Below are positions 12,125 to 23,800 of a stretch of 64,000 nucleotides of DNA, one piece after another. The notes under the pieces are model-generated. The model was given only the letters and a program-made list of their open reading frames with translations, made no database searches and had not been told where the DNA came from. The translations under genes and the position numbers were made by a program. The stretch is from Limnomonas spitsbergensis (lineage: Eukaryota; Chlorophyta; Chlorophyceae; Chlamydomonadales). The stretch's first letter is position 1; every line of letters begins with the position of its first letter. The stretch lies in the NCBI GenBank assembly GCA_037349105.1, contig JAYJMM010000083.1, positions 992,001 to 1,056,000 on the forward strand. The letters run 5' to 3'.

Positions 12125-15100
12125 TCATGTTCTCTCCTTCCTCGTTCTGTTGGACTGCGCCTCTCCCTGGCTAGGCCCACTGGCCATCTGTTTGAGGCTT
12201 GCGCCTCCTAGGTCCCCCATTTCCAGGGCAAACTTCTCCCACAGCACCACCTGCTGTGTGAGCACTGCAATCTGATCTTCATCCGTCATGCTGAGGTACC
12301 CTGGTACTGTCATCACAAACTTGCTCAGTTTGGCTTTAGCAAGCGCTGGAAGTCCGTCATGGAACAGATGCGAGACAGAGTGCCTCCTGCCGAAGTGGTC
12401 CACTGCATCCCTTGAGATCTGCAGCAACTCTGCTGTCGACAGTACTCTGTGAGCGAGTGCTTCCACCGTCTCCTCTGGCTTGACGTCAGGGTCGAGAGTG
12501 GTCTTCACTCCTAGCCTAAGATTGGAGATGGCTGTCCTCTCATCTGAGGTTGGCTTTCCCACTTCTGCTTGAACTACCTTGATCCACAAGGTTAGCAGCG
12601 AGGCTTCGCAACATTGCTCCTCTGCTGGGGCAATCCACATCCCCCTGATCCTCTCTGCTTCTCTGGCAGCCCTGTCTCCTGCGTGAGGCGCCGCCCTGAT
12701 GGCTACCATCAGCGGCCCCACGCTAGCCGGCTTGCTGTCCCATAGCTTGACCAATGATTTCACCAGCATCGTCATAGCTGATGGCGACTGGCACGACCCA
12801 GCTATTTCTCCGGCCACCACAGCCAGCGCTGGCGGGTCATCTGACAGCGCCAGCCTGTTGTGCGATCCCCAGTATCCACACGCCTGGCAATATTTCCTGG
12901 CTGCAACCGCGCCCGGGTGCGACATATCCAACACCGGCACGTTGCCTTGGATAGCCGGGATTTTGGTGAATTTGGCTACCCCTGCCAGCTGCAGGACCAT
13001 CTGCTGCTGCAGCTGCAGGTTCACCCTTGCCTGCTCCCTATCGAGCCTTTTCATTTCCTGGTCGCTGGACTCCTGCTTGGCTCCCGGCCTGCGCCTGTCC
13101 GTTCCTCCTGGTCCCGAATCTACTGATTCTGACCGCGACCCAGATCCTCCACCACCGCCCCTCGATGGGCTGCGACCTGAATGGTATCTGCCGTGTCTGT
13201 AATAATCTTCCTCCTGATCATGATCTTCTCGTGATGGCTGTCTGCCTGCTCTTCCTGCAGAGCTTCTACTTCCATCGGGTGGCGGCCGCTCTGATTCGCT
13301 TCTGCCTGGTCTGCTGTCAGAGCCAGGCCTCCAAGACTGTGCTCTGCCAGGCTCTGCCTGTCCCCTGGGCAGCTCCTGGTCTTGCCAATCCTGCTGCGCC
13401 TCTCTGTTGTGTTCCGCTGGTCCCCTGGGTTGCTCCTGGCTTTGCTGGCTTGGCTGTTCCCTGCCCTCTGCCTGCCCTCTGGGCGGCTCCTGGCTATGCC
13501 GGCTTGGCTGTTCCCTGCTATCTGCCTGCCCTCTGGGCGGCTCCTGGCTATGCCGGTTTGGCTGTTCTCTGCTGTATGCCTGCCCCCTGGGTGGCTCCTG
13601 GCTCTGCCAACCTGGCTGCGTCCCGCCTGTGTAATTCCTGGCATAGGAATCAGACTGCGTTTCCTCTCTGACTTCTTGCATTCTTGGACCACTGCTCCGC
13701 ACGCTGCCTGCATGCTCATTCCTCCTGGTTCCACTCGCTGTGCCCGCTTGCCTGTTCCTCAGGAATTCCTCGATGTAATCCACCTGGGTTTCCTGGCATG
13801 TGTTTTCTTTGTCCTCGACTATGCGTAGCAATGCATAAGACTCTTGCCTGTTTGCTCTGCGTGTTGCTATGCCTTGCTCTGCCATCCTGGCGAGTGATCG
13901 GCTGGTCAACTCCGCCCTTTCGCTGGCGGCTGGGCTGCTGGCTCTGGGCGCTTCCCTGCCCCTTGGTCGTCCTCTGAGGCTTGGCTCGCTGCTGACCTCG
14001 AAGACCTCAGATCTGAGTGTTGGGGTTGGCGCGGCTCTTGCCTGCTGCTGCCACCTTTGCACCTCCCTGAGCTCCTCCGGCCGCTGCACTGCTGTTTCAA
14101 ATCCTTCCCATGCCTGGTCCTCCTCCTCTTCTGGCTCGGATCCAGGTTCCACCTGATTTCCTGTTACCTCGTTGCACCATTCGTCTGCGAAGGCCTTAAC
14201 AGCCAGGGCTGCTTCGCGTCCCGCCCTTCCCTTGGATACCTGTCCAAGGGCGGCTAACAGCGTTGCCCTGTCCTGCCCTGTGTGGGGGATACCCATCATG
14301 GCCTTTGTTGCCCATCCCCGCAGATGATGGGCCTTGAACTCCTCAATGGCTGTGACCTGGTCCTGGAAATGCAAGAACGTCCTGGAGCAAACTTGCTTCC
14401 ACAGGTCCGTTGCCCACTGCAAAATTCCTGCCCAACCGATCGGCTGCATCTGTCCTTCTGACGCCTCCTCGCCGCACATTACTCCCCCAGCCCCGGAGCG
14501 CACAGGCTTTCTAGGGCTGGTATCCTGCGTTCTTGATGGATCGTGAAAAAATCCTCGCAGGATTTCCTTGTGGCTGCCGTCTCTCTGCCTCTGGCTGCTA
14601 GATCCCTCCTTGGATTTCTGCACAGGTCTGCCCACACTGGGCGGAAACCTGGACAGCGGCGTCCCATAGACTGTGGATCCAGCTCCTCTTCTAACCAGCA
14701 CCCTGCGCGGTCGCAGCTGCTGCCTTGGACGCAGCCCTGCCTTAGGCTGCTGCCCCTTCTCTTCCTGAACTGGGTCTGACAGTTCTTCCTCGGATATTAG
14801 GTCAGCCCAAGGCTTTCCTACCGGCGCAGCTGCTTTTTCCATTTCCTTGCCGACCTGCGGGCTCTGCCTGCCCACTGCTGGCTGGGGCTCAGCTTCCTCG
14901 TGTTTGACCCCTGCAGGCATACTCCTGGCTTCCACTTCCTCTGCTTTCATTCGCGGTTTGTCTGGACAGGTTTTATCACAGCATGCAACCCCTCTTGGTG
15001 CTGCGGCTACCTCGGCCCTTTGATCTGGCTGGCTGGGTTCGTCCTTGACCCGTTGTGCGACCCTTGCCACCCTGGGTGGATTCTGCTGGGGCGTGGTCTC

Positions 15101-15562
15101 AGGATCGCAGTTCTGCCGCGTGTCACAGCTCTGGGACAATTCCGTTGCTTGATCCAAAATCAGCTCTGGTGTTCCCGCTTGAGTCTGCCACTGCTCGAAG
15201 TCCAGGCTGCCCCTGAAATCAGCGGGCACTGGACCCCCTCGGCCGATGCCTTTACGCGTCACTAGCGCTGAGCCGTCTGCCTGCGCCCCTGCCTCTCTGG
15301 GCGGTACGCGGCCCGGTTCTGGCACCTTGCAGTCTCCTGCGGGTGGTCCCACTGGCCCTGCCAGCTTCGCCGCCACCAACAGGGCTTCTGCAGCCAGCTC
15401 ATCACTAGCTTCCATCAGGTTTACACCCGGCTCCAGCCCCCTCAGACGCCCACTTCTCCGTTGGGCGTCAGGGTGCTGGTGCCTATCGGGATTTAGATCT
15501 ACGTCTGTCATTCCTACAGGCAATTTACGAACCGCACGGTCCTGCAAGCGTGCTGGCGACAC
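12125..15562 (-). pseudogene. Gag-like protein of copy A, 1,145 codons
   Basis: The frame starts at the first Met after the leader. The N-terminal half is low complexity (Glu, Pro, Ala, Arg) with a short globular helix block around residues 360-470. An 18-residue tandem repeat follows, then an Arg/Ser-rich tract. The last 300 residues form a compact helical region starting MKRLDREQARVNLQLQQQM with a conserved CQACGYWGSH. This last region fits a capsid-like domain by position, directly before the CCHC knuckle. The frame ends in TGA at 12,125 where copy B has a Gly codon, so Gag and the CCHC part were one frame in the ancestor. Copy B has the same order. Confidence 0.65.
13380..13630 (-). repeat. 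18-residue (54-bp) tandem repeat inside Gag
   Basis: On the coding strand the protein repeats a unit like REQPSRHSQEPPRGQADS about four to five times with gradual divergence. The DNA unit is 54 bp, so frame is kept. Copy B has an equivalent but differently reshuffled set at about 52,600-52,920, where a frame change hides it. The repeat number differs between copies. Confidence 0.7.
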
Positions 15563-15815
15563 CCCCTACAGGATCTGCTAACGTTAGGCTTCTGCCCCCT
15601 TGTTCCTACTGCAATCTGGTGAGGGCTTGCAAGTCAAGATCGGACGGCAGGTACAGCAATATGCAGGATAGGCCTCGCCTTCCTGCTTTTCTGCTCACTA
15701 ATTTTAATCTGGCGGAATCCTCCTTCGCCTTTTCAGTTCTTCCCACCTTGCTGGCTGGGCTGCTTCTAGATGTCTCACGTCCTGCGTGGATGTCACACGC
15801 CCTGCGTGGATGTGG
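15563..15815 (-). other. 5' leader of copy A
   Basis: Non-coding leader between the Gag start and the LTR-like block. It matches copy B from 54,840 to 55,164. B carries an extra tandem copy of a stretch of about 45-50 bp containing aatctggcggaatcctcctt. I could not identify a primer-binding site. Confidence 0.5.
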
Positions 15816-16062
15816 CCTCTTGCGTAGTGTCCGCTCAGCTCTGCGTCCCTGTGGGGATCCTTTGGCACACCCACAAGATTTCAAACTTGGATGTTCTATC
15901 CACAAGTTCACTTCTGTCAATGATGAAAGATTGGATCCACCCGATCACAATCTGCAGTCACACAGGTAATTATCTGCTGGGTGTATAAATCCACAGCCAG
16001 ATCTTCAAGCCACTCCTGGACTCAACACTAAGCTGCCGCGCTCAGTGATTCTCAGGGTTTAA
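15816..16062. repeat. LTR-like repeat block, copy 1
   Basis: About 247 bp nearly identical to 63,753-64,000 at the end of the window, in the same orientation. In copy B the same block is separated from its leader by the 8.6-kb TIR element, which confirms that it belongs to the retroelement. It contains gtgtataaatcc (15,977-15,988), a TATA-like string on the plus strand, opposite to the element. LTR ends cannot be fixed because no second LTR of either copy is recognisable in the window. Confidence 0.55.
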
Positions 16063-17126
16063 CTTGGCAATCTCTCTCTGGAGATTACCACAGCAAAGTG
16101 CAGTTCAAACGCTGTCCAAGGTCGTTTGCGTGCAAACAAAATTCCAATTCCGCTGCACAAGCACCTTTAGCAGGAATTGGCAAATCAAGCTGATCAGGCT
16201 AAATCCACTTCGTCCCTATCTAAAGGACACGCGATGTGCGCTTCAGGTCCGTGGCGGACTTCTTTCCTCACTTCAGTGACGGACGCCTACGGGCAGGCTC
16301 AGTGACTCTTCACTGGCTGCGAGTGCTCAGCGAGTTAAGCAGCTGAGCTGGATATTTGTATGTATAGCAATAGACTATGGTAGCGTAGGCCTTCTGGCCG
16401 TCTGGGCGCGATCCAGCTGGGCTATGTTAAGGGCACTTACCGCGCGACTCGCGGTGAGGTGGCCGGGACGTAGGCTGCGTACTTCTTCTCTCGCAGGGTC
16501 TCGGTTCTCTACTGGGGTACTTGTCTCCAGCTAGTTCAGCTGAGGCTGAGCTAGTCTTGACTCGGGTTAAGGTACTGACTTATGTGAAAGCTGCAGGTCT
16601 CATACACGGATGACGGCCGGTGCTTGTTACAATAGAGGTCTGTCCTTTAGATAGGGACGAAGTAACTAGTTTAGGCAATTGCCGGGAATACAGGGACCCG
16701 GCAGGCCCAATTCAGAGTACGGTAGAACCTGTCAAATCACCCTGCGTAAGCGGGTTTCTAGGTCTCAGTTCAAATCCGGAGACTCCGCAGAGAAGCTGCG
16801 GAGGCCCCGAGGCCGCCAATTGCGGTCTAAACGGTTCTGTCACGTATACGGTAATATACTGTGACATATAGCCTGCATGCAGGAGTGAGATGCCCTGGCT
16901 TTTGTGAATGTGAAACTTAAGGTGAGTTTTTTGAAGGCTAGTCTCTTCAGTGGCTACATTACGTTTTGCCTGACCTTTTTGTTGTTTTTGTTGTTGGAAG
17001 GTGAACTTGCTTTCCTTTCATTCCTCTTGTGCCTTCTCTCTTGAATTTCCTACATGACTTTGTGTTTGCCGTGTTTATTTAAGCATGGCCCACGGTGGAA
17101 CGTCATTAACTCACTCATAACAACTC
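16063..17126. other. Non-coding stretch with a 23-bp inverted repeat
   Basis: No supported gene. The first half probably continues the LTR-like region of copy A. Two exact inverted copies of a 23-bp sequence containing ctttagatagggacgaag lie at about 16,207-16,229 and 16,643-16,665, roughly 410 bp apart. The remainder is intergenic DNA downstream of the TSSC4-like gene, with T-rich runs near 16,970-17,060. Confidence 0.5.
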
Positions 17127-17856
17127 TCACTCATGTACTTCATGTTCCTGCTTCTTGACTCGGAACTGGCGTTGCCGACCCCCACCCCCCCTGACCGGTC
17201 CCCCTGTTGCTGGGACATCTTTGTCTACACTCCCTTGGTGAAGGCCAGAGGCGGCTGCGCAATAGAGGCCACCTGCCCCATCTCCGCTGCCTGCTGACGT
17301 CCCATTGAATTTCCCGAGTTCCTCATCATCGCCACTATCCCCAAAGCCTGCGAATACCCGGGTCCCACCATCCCTCATGGCCGCAACTGCTGGCGGGGCA
17401 AACCCTGACGCCGCCGCTGCCGCCGCAGGCCGAATGCCCTCTGGCAGAACCCGATCAGACTTCAACGGCTCTGAAACAACGCCTCGCCTCCGGAACTGGA
17501 CGGCTCCACTGCCAAAGGCCAGTGGCGGTGGCGGGTGGTCATGTGACGGCTCCTTAGCAGCAGCTGCAACAACGTCATGATCGAGATGTGACCTCCTCAT
17601 GTCATGGCCTCCTACGCCCCCCATCGCCCCCATTGCAAGCCGCGCATGGATTGCGTCAGACAAGGTTGGGCTGCTTTTGTTGCCTGCAGAGGGTACACAT
17701 GCACGCCCCTCCGCAGCACCGACCGTGAGCGGTTCGTCGAGCACGTAAACCGTGTACCGCCCTGGGTTGACGACGTGGTCGGGCACAAAGCCCCGCAGCT
17801 GGCAGTCAGGTGTGGGAGCGCCTCGGCTCCTGCTCCTACCCTCACCACTGCCCGGC
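17127..17856 (-). CDS. TSSC4-like gene, last exon
   Basis: Starts after the acceptor ttgtgcag, completes the split Arg codon and runs 243 codons to TGA/TAA-type stop at 17,127. It contains the family motif VPDHVVNPGRYTVYVLDEP (about residues 25-43 of the exon) and a basic C-terminus. Confidence 0.65.
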
Positions 17857-20800
17857 CTGCACAACGGAAGACACTTGTCAAGAGGGGTTTCCGTCCAGAG
17901 GACGACAAAGAGGGAAATGCCTCGGTGGGCCTACCGTCCCCAACTGGACAGCGTTCACCAGGCACTCTCAATATTCAGCAAGCGGGAAAGTGTCAACAAG
18001 TTCAATGACGTTTCACCTCTGGGCCCTGCTCAAAAAGCAGGGGACAGTATCAACAAGGTAGGGGCCAGTGATCACAGGGCACTGGGCGGAGTCTCCATCA
18101 TAGCCACTCCGTCTCAAGGGCCTGACAGCACAGGGCATGATTGTGGAGGGGAGGGGATGTGTCAGCTTTGGGGGCCAGGGGACGAACAACAACCATTGCC
18201 ATCCCTACCTAGCTGTTCCTTGCAACATGCGCAGCGCATCAGCCCAATTTCCACAAATGCCACACAATAATGCCACCCATGGATTAAAACAAACACCACG
18301 AGCACCTCTCGGAAGAAAAACCCACCTGCCCCTGGCCGTTCCCGCCCCCCGCCCCCGCCGCGGCTGTTGCTCCTCCCGGCTCGGCCTGCCATCGCCACCG
18401 TCATCGAGAGGCCCAGTGCCCGCCTTGTCTTGGAAACGCACGCGGCGCAACAAGGACGCTCTAGCACCCGTGGCATCGGTTGCAACAGGTCCGCCACATG
18501 TGCCTGCTGCGTCAAACCTTGCCCGGGATCCCTTTGAGGCAGGCCGAATCCCTGCGGCCTCTGCAGCAACAGCGGTGGCAGCCAATGCCTTCAGGAGGGA
18601 GGCAGATGGCACGTGGCCTTGGCTGGCAGGGCACACATCCTCTTCATCGCTGCTGCTGCCGGCGCTGGCATTCCTCGGCCCTACCACCGCCTCCTGCGCG
18701 TGTGGGGGATGAGGAGGGGGGTACTCGAGAGGAGGGGGGCAGTTTGGGAAAGGCAGACCACCTTTCACACGTGGCAAGTACATATTAACATAAAACATAC
18801 CGTAGATTGACTTCAACTTTGCTCAAATGTCAATCTACGGTACCGGTAGACCCACTCAGTCAAACCACACAATTCATTTCTGGGTGGTCAAGGGCTACCC
18901 TGGAATCTTTGTCATGCGGGGTCAGCGATTTCGACCACCGGTAGTTGTTTTTACATACCGTAGTGATGCGATGATTTGGTGCTATGATGCCCTTTGTGAG
19001 AGATATTAAAAAGCAACTAAAAATTGGTGATCTTGGTTTGATGAACAGATTTGGCCGTGTTTCTGATGGTGATTAAGTTGGCGATTGACTTTTTTTACAT
19101 CACTGGTTATGGTTCAAGCAACACAAACCAAAAGGTCCATTAATGCTGTAATCCTCAGCATGATCCACAGCCCTTCACAGAGCACATACACATGCTGCAC
19201 CCCACGGACCTGGTTGTAGCAACAGCTGCAGCAAGCCTCAGAAGACCCTCATCATCTGCCTCCTCCTCTTCTACTGAATAACCTGACACCTCCTCTTCCT
19301 CCTCATCCTCCATGATGTTTGCTTGCTGAGTGCCCCATCCCATCCCACTGCTCCTCTGCTTGCCATTAGGCTCCCCACCCTCTTCCTCTTACCCAATCTC
19401 ACAGGACATCCCCTCATCATTAGCTGCCTCCTCATCCCCTGACTCATCCTCATCTGCTATTGCTGCACTGCCACGGCTTTGCTTGGTGGCCTGTTGCTAC
19501 CTCAGTCTATGCAGCTGCTTGGCGGTCTGCTGCTGTCTCGCTGCTGATTATAGCCTACCCATGCACCTGCCTGCTGCCACTCCATCCCTGGCTAGGGTTT
19601 AGGGTTTAGGGTTTAGGGTTTACTGGGTGTCCACTCCTCGAGTGTCTGGGAGGGGTGACTGAGCTGCATCTGTAGGCTGAGTTGCAGACTGCACATTCGT
19701 GTGCTCGTCATGCAGCTGCTTGAACATAAACTGAAAACTTGCACGTCGTGTGCTGGAGGGCCGATAGGATGCGAGGGAGATTTGAAGCTCCTGAGAGGGG
19801 GGTCAAGATTACCCTACACTGTCCTCATAGCGCCTATTCCTTTTGTTGCTGCAGCACTGGTGTTGAAGCACTTGACTGCCTCAGAAAAATACGGGGAATG
19901 CCTTCGACATCCGTTCAGTCATCCTTGTCAAGTGTGCCTAAATAGCCCTGCATAGTAACACTACTGGTGACTCAGATGAGCACTACCGGTACTCGCAGCT
20001 AGCATTACTGCTCAGTTCAGCCTCCATACACTTGGCTCGCCAGTCGAATCGCCAAAGCCTATCCTCCGCCTGCTCGGCCTTCCAATCCTCCTCATCCGCC
20101 CTCGCCTCCTCATCCTCCTCCCCCCCCTCCTCCTCCTCCCCCTCCTCCTCCTCCTCCACCTCCTTCCTGTCCTCCTTCTTCTCGTCATCCTTCTTCTCTG
20201 CCTCCTTCTTCTCGCCCTCCTCCTTCTCGACCCCCTCCTTCTTGGGTTTAAATAGCATAGGCTTAGGTAGTTTACGCTTCCTAGTACTAGTATTGTTCAT
20301 GTTCGAGGCAACATGGCTCGGTGACGGTGACGCCATTTGTAAGTGGTGGCGTAGAGCCGAGCATAATCCCGTTCGTAAAACAGTTGTACGGTTTGTGTCA
20401 CCTGATGTCCATGCCGCGCCTTGCATCTGACATAATTTGGTCAATGAAGCATTAAACATCTTTAAGAAAACTAGTGAGCTCAGCCAACAGGAGTTGACTA
20501 GGAACGCAGAGGCAAGGAAGCGAAGGGAGGAGGTGGAGGCTGACGCTCGTGAGGATGCCCGGGTGAGATGAAGGGGTTAGGGATATCTGATTCAATATAT
20601 GGTTTGCTTGTCCTGTCATTTCATGCATGGCATGTACGGTACATGATGTACCAGTACTTGCCTGCCATGTGCAGCAACATGGCTTGTCGTGTGTTCTAAT
20701 ATTTTGTCGTTTTTTTGCACGAACCCTTGGGTGGCCCCGAAGACATCCAATGCTGTGACAGTGGCCGCTGGCTTGGTGGCCAAGCCCAAGTGGAAGATGC

Positions 20801-23800
20801 TGCCGAGCAAGACTGGCAAGCAAAGTCACATGCAGGGCTAACAAGACCAAGGCGGCCAAGGCGAAGCAGGCAGAGAAGGAGGGGGAGGAGGACATGGAGG
20901 ATTAGGAGCAAGAGGAGCAGGTGGAGGAGCAGGCGGAGGAGGAGGTGGAGGAGAGGGAGTGGGAGGAGGAGGAGGAGAAGAAGGAGGAGGAGGAGACGGA
21001 GGATGATGATGACTATGCTGACTTTTGCTGACCGTGTACCGGAGGAGGATTGCTATACTGACTTTTGTTGACTTTTGATGATCGATGAGGTGGATGAATT
21101 TTGACTAACGTATGATGACTTTTGCTAACCTTGAGGGTTTTAACTAACTTTTACTGTACTGGCTGTAAGTGCTGCGCGGAAGGAAATTTAAATTATTTCC
21201 AGTGATGCGCGATGTTAAATTAAATTACCTGCTGTGCGACGTTAACTTAAATTAACATTTCGTCGTTGCGATTTTTTATTTAGGAATCTCCTTTATGGGA
21301 GACTGTGCCTAGAAAAAAAATCGTGGGGATCTTTGCCACCTTTCCCGGGTTTCTTTTGGTGTCTTTACTTTTCTTGAACCCTTCGCTCTTTTTCAGGGTT
21401 GTTTTCTTTCGGGTGCGAACAACCATCGGCTAACACCAGCAGGTATCGAACTCGCGACCTCCGCTTGATCAGCATTGTCGGTGCTAGGCTGTAAGCGACT
21501 GACACCAGTACGGCATTAGTCACGGTCGATTGGGTGGGTGGCGGGCGAGAGGTGTCATCGCTGCGCGGCCAAAAAGCTTCACAAATACACATCGCCTACA
21601 CCCGACGTTGAGTAAAATATAACCACATTGCTAATGCAATGCTTTCAATCGAGGCCGCACTTGCGGCATAACACTGCGTTGCCACCCAGGCCGTACATGC
21701 CGAGCGTCGCCACTCGTTTCGGTATGTAGCATGGGTGGTTGGCCGGCGAGAGATGTCATCGGCCCCCAATTCGCAGCGACTGCAATAACTTTTCGAATAC
21801 GTATCGCCTACACTCGACGTTGAGTGCATTAGAATCACAATGTCAATGCGCATCTTTTGATCGCCTGCCCGGTGCCTGCTGAGCGTCGTGAGCCGTCCAG
21901 GCCGGCATAGTAGGTTCTGCTGCGCGTCTTTGTTGTTTTTTTTTTTTTTTTTTAGTCACTTTTTTTTCCTAGGCACACTTTTTTTACAGTCTCCCATGAA
22001 GGAGATCCCTAAAAAAGTGACTAAAAAAAACGGTCGCCCAAACCTACTATGCCGAAGCGACGGCTCACGACGCTCCGCAGGCACAGGCCAGGGGTGGGTT
22101 GCCACGAAGTGTTCTGCCGCAAGCACGGCCTCGATCAAAAGAAACGCACTAGCAATGTGATTCTATTGCACCCAACGTCGGCAGTAGGCGATACGAATTC
22201 GAAAAGCTTTTGGGCCGCGCGGCGATGACACCTCTCGCCCGCCAACCACCCAAGATAATCACCAGTGACTAATACCGTACGGGTGTCAGCCGCTTATCGC
22301 CTAGCACCGACGACAGTGATGATACCTGCCGTTGGCAGAAAAGTTATCGCAGACCATGCGCCATCGCACTGACACGCCGATGGTTGTTCGCACCCGAAAG
22401 AAAACAACCCTGAAAAAAAGCGAAGGGTTAAAAAAAAAAAACGGGTAAGGTGGCGAAGATCCTCACTTTTTTTTAATTCTTTTTAGCGGCGCAACAAAAA
22501 AAAAAAATCTTTCTTTTGGGGTGCACGGAGTCTAAGTGGTTCTACAGTACTCAGGTGATTATTTTTGCTGCATTATTCCTCGTGACATTTGGTGATTCCA
22601 ATCACCAATCTACCATGGAACCGGATAGACTCACCACAATTTCATGTAATGTATGTTAATCACCGCGCATCAAAAAAGACATCGAAAACGGTTGCGCAAC
22701 AGCGAATATTTTGCAGATGATTTGAAATTCCATCGTGCATCAGGTACAATACTTTCATTTTGGTTCTGCACAGCCCTTTGAGCCACTACAGTCACCTCAG
22801 TCGAAACCCTGGATTGATGCCCGGAACAATAGTACTACCACTTCAGCAATACTACATGTCGTCCTCCTCCTCCTCAACTTCGCAACTGCCCAACTGTGTC
22901 ACTGGTAGTGTTATTCTGGACAACTTGATCAGACTCAACAAGGATCAATGAACAGATGTCTAATCAAACAGTCGCGCGCTAGTGCGTGATTCTTTTTTGA
23001 TGTTGCAGTTCTTAATTCATAGCGCGCACCCCCAAAAGAGTTACTTGGGGCCCTGGCTGAAACTGCGCGCAGCAGCGATTTTGAATTCATATTAGCGCGC
23101 AGCACAATCCGTGCAGGCCAAAAAAGATTACAAACGAAGTACAACCATTTCTACGGTATATCACCAAACCATCGTATGACTATGGTTTATTATGGACATA
23201 ATGTCGGCTTTCGGAGGCCCTCTTTGTTCAGTAATCACATAGTCCTACCAGAGCTGCATTTGGGAATCTACCTGGTACTAACGCAGTTTAAGACTGAGCG
23301 TTCAAGAGTGACCATGCCCCACATGGCTGGGTTTGGATGGTGACTAAGCTTTACCAGCAGATGTTAGGAGCCGGTCTCCTGACCCACCTTCTATTTTCAG
23401 ACCACAGACCGGCTCCTTATATTTCCGACCCAAGATGCCAATACTTGCATCCCACTGCATCAAGCCAGTGTTTGGGCAACATGACGGCATGCATACCAGT
23501 GAACTGCATAATTGTATACCACTTAAATGCATAATTTTAATACCAGTTAGCTGCATAATTTTAATACCGTAAAACGGGTTTGACTCTGCTATACTTAATT
23601 ATTTTTGAGATGCGCGGAGTATATGCGCGATACTAAAAATAATAAAAGAAAGTGTGCGCGGCCGGTCAGTTGCGGACCAAATCAACTATTTTGGGGGGTG
23701 CGCGGAGTAGTTTTTCCATAACTACCATCAAAAAAGCCGCGCGCTAGCGTGCGACAGATTGATTCGACATCCATACACTGATTGTTGACCGTGTACTGTT

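Larger units (their letters stand above)
1..16062 (-). mobile_element. Giant Ty3/gypsy-like retroelement, copy A (3' end outside window)
   Basis: A minus-strand retroelement whose pieces align in order with copy B (38,773-64,000). From its 5' side (high coordinates) come an LTR-like/leader region, Gag with a CCHC knuckle, a protease-like motif, a second CCHC region, a long unrecognised region, RT, RNase H, the tail of a methyltransferase and the integrase, cut by the window at position 1. Lesions seen directly include TGA at 12,125, TAG at 11,153, a small deletion near 7,800, TAG at 5,812, a stop near 5,140 and a frame loss near 3,040. A foreign 1.3-kb segment replaces the methyltransferase core at 1,625-2,924. 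The copy is therefore dead. The right boundary is uncertain; homology to copy B can be followed to 16,062, where B meets the end of the window. Confidence 0.85.

Noticed and set aside
21400..21510. tRNA gene on the minus strand
   Set aside because: There is a B-box-like string and a variable-loop-like AGGTC, but the T and anticodon stems pair poorly and no acceptor stem forms. At most it is tRNA-derived.
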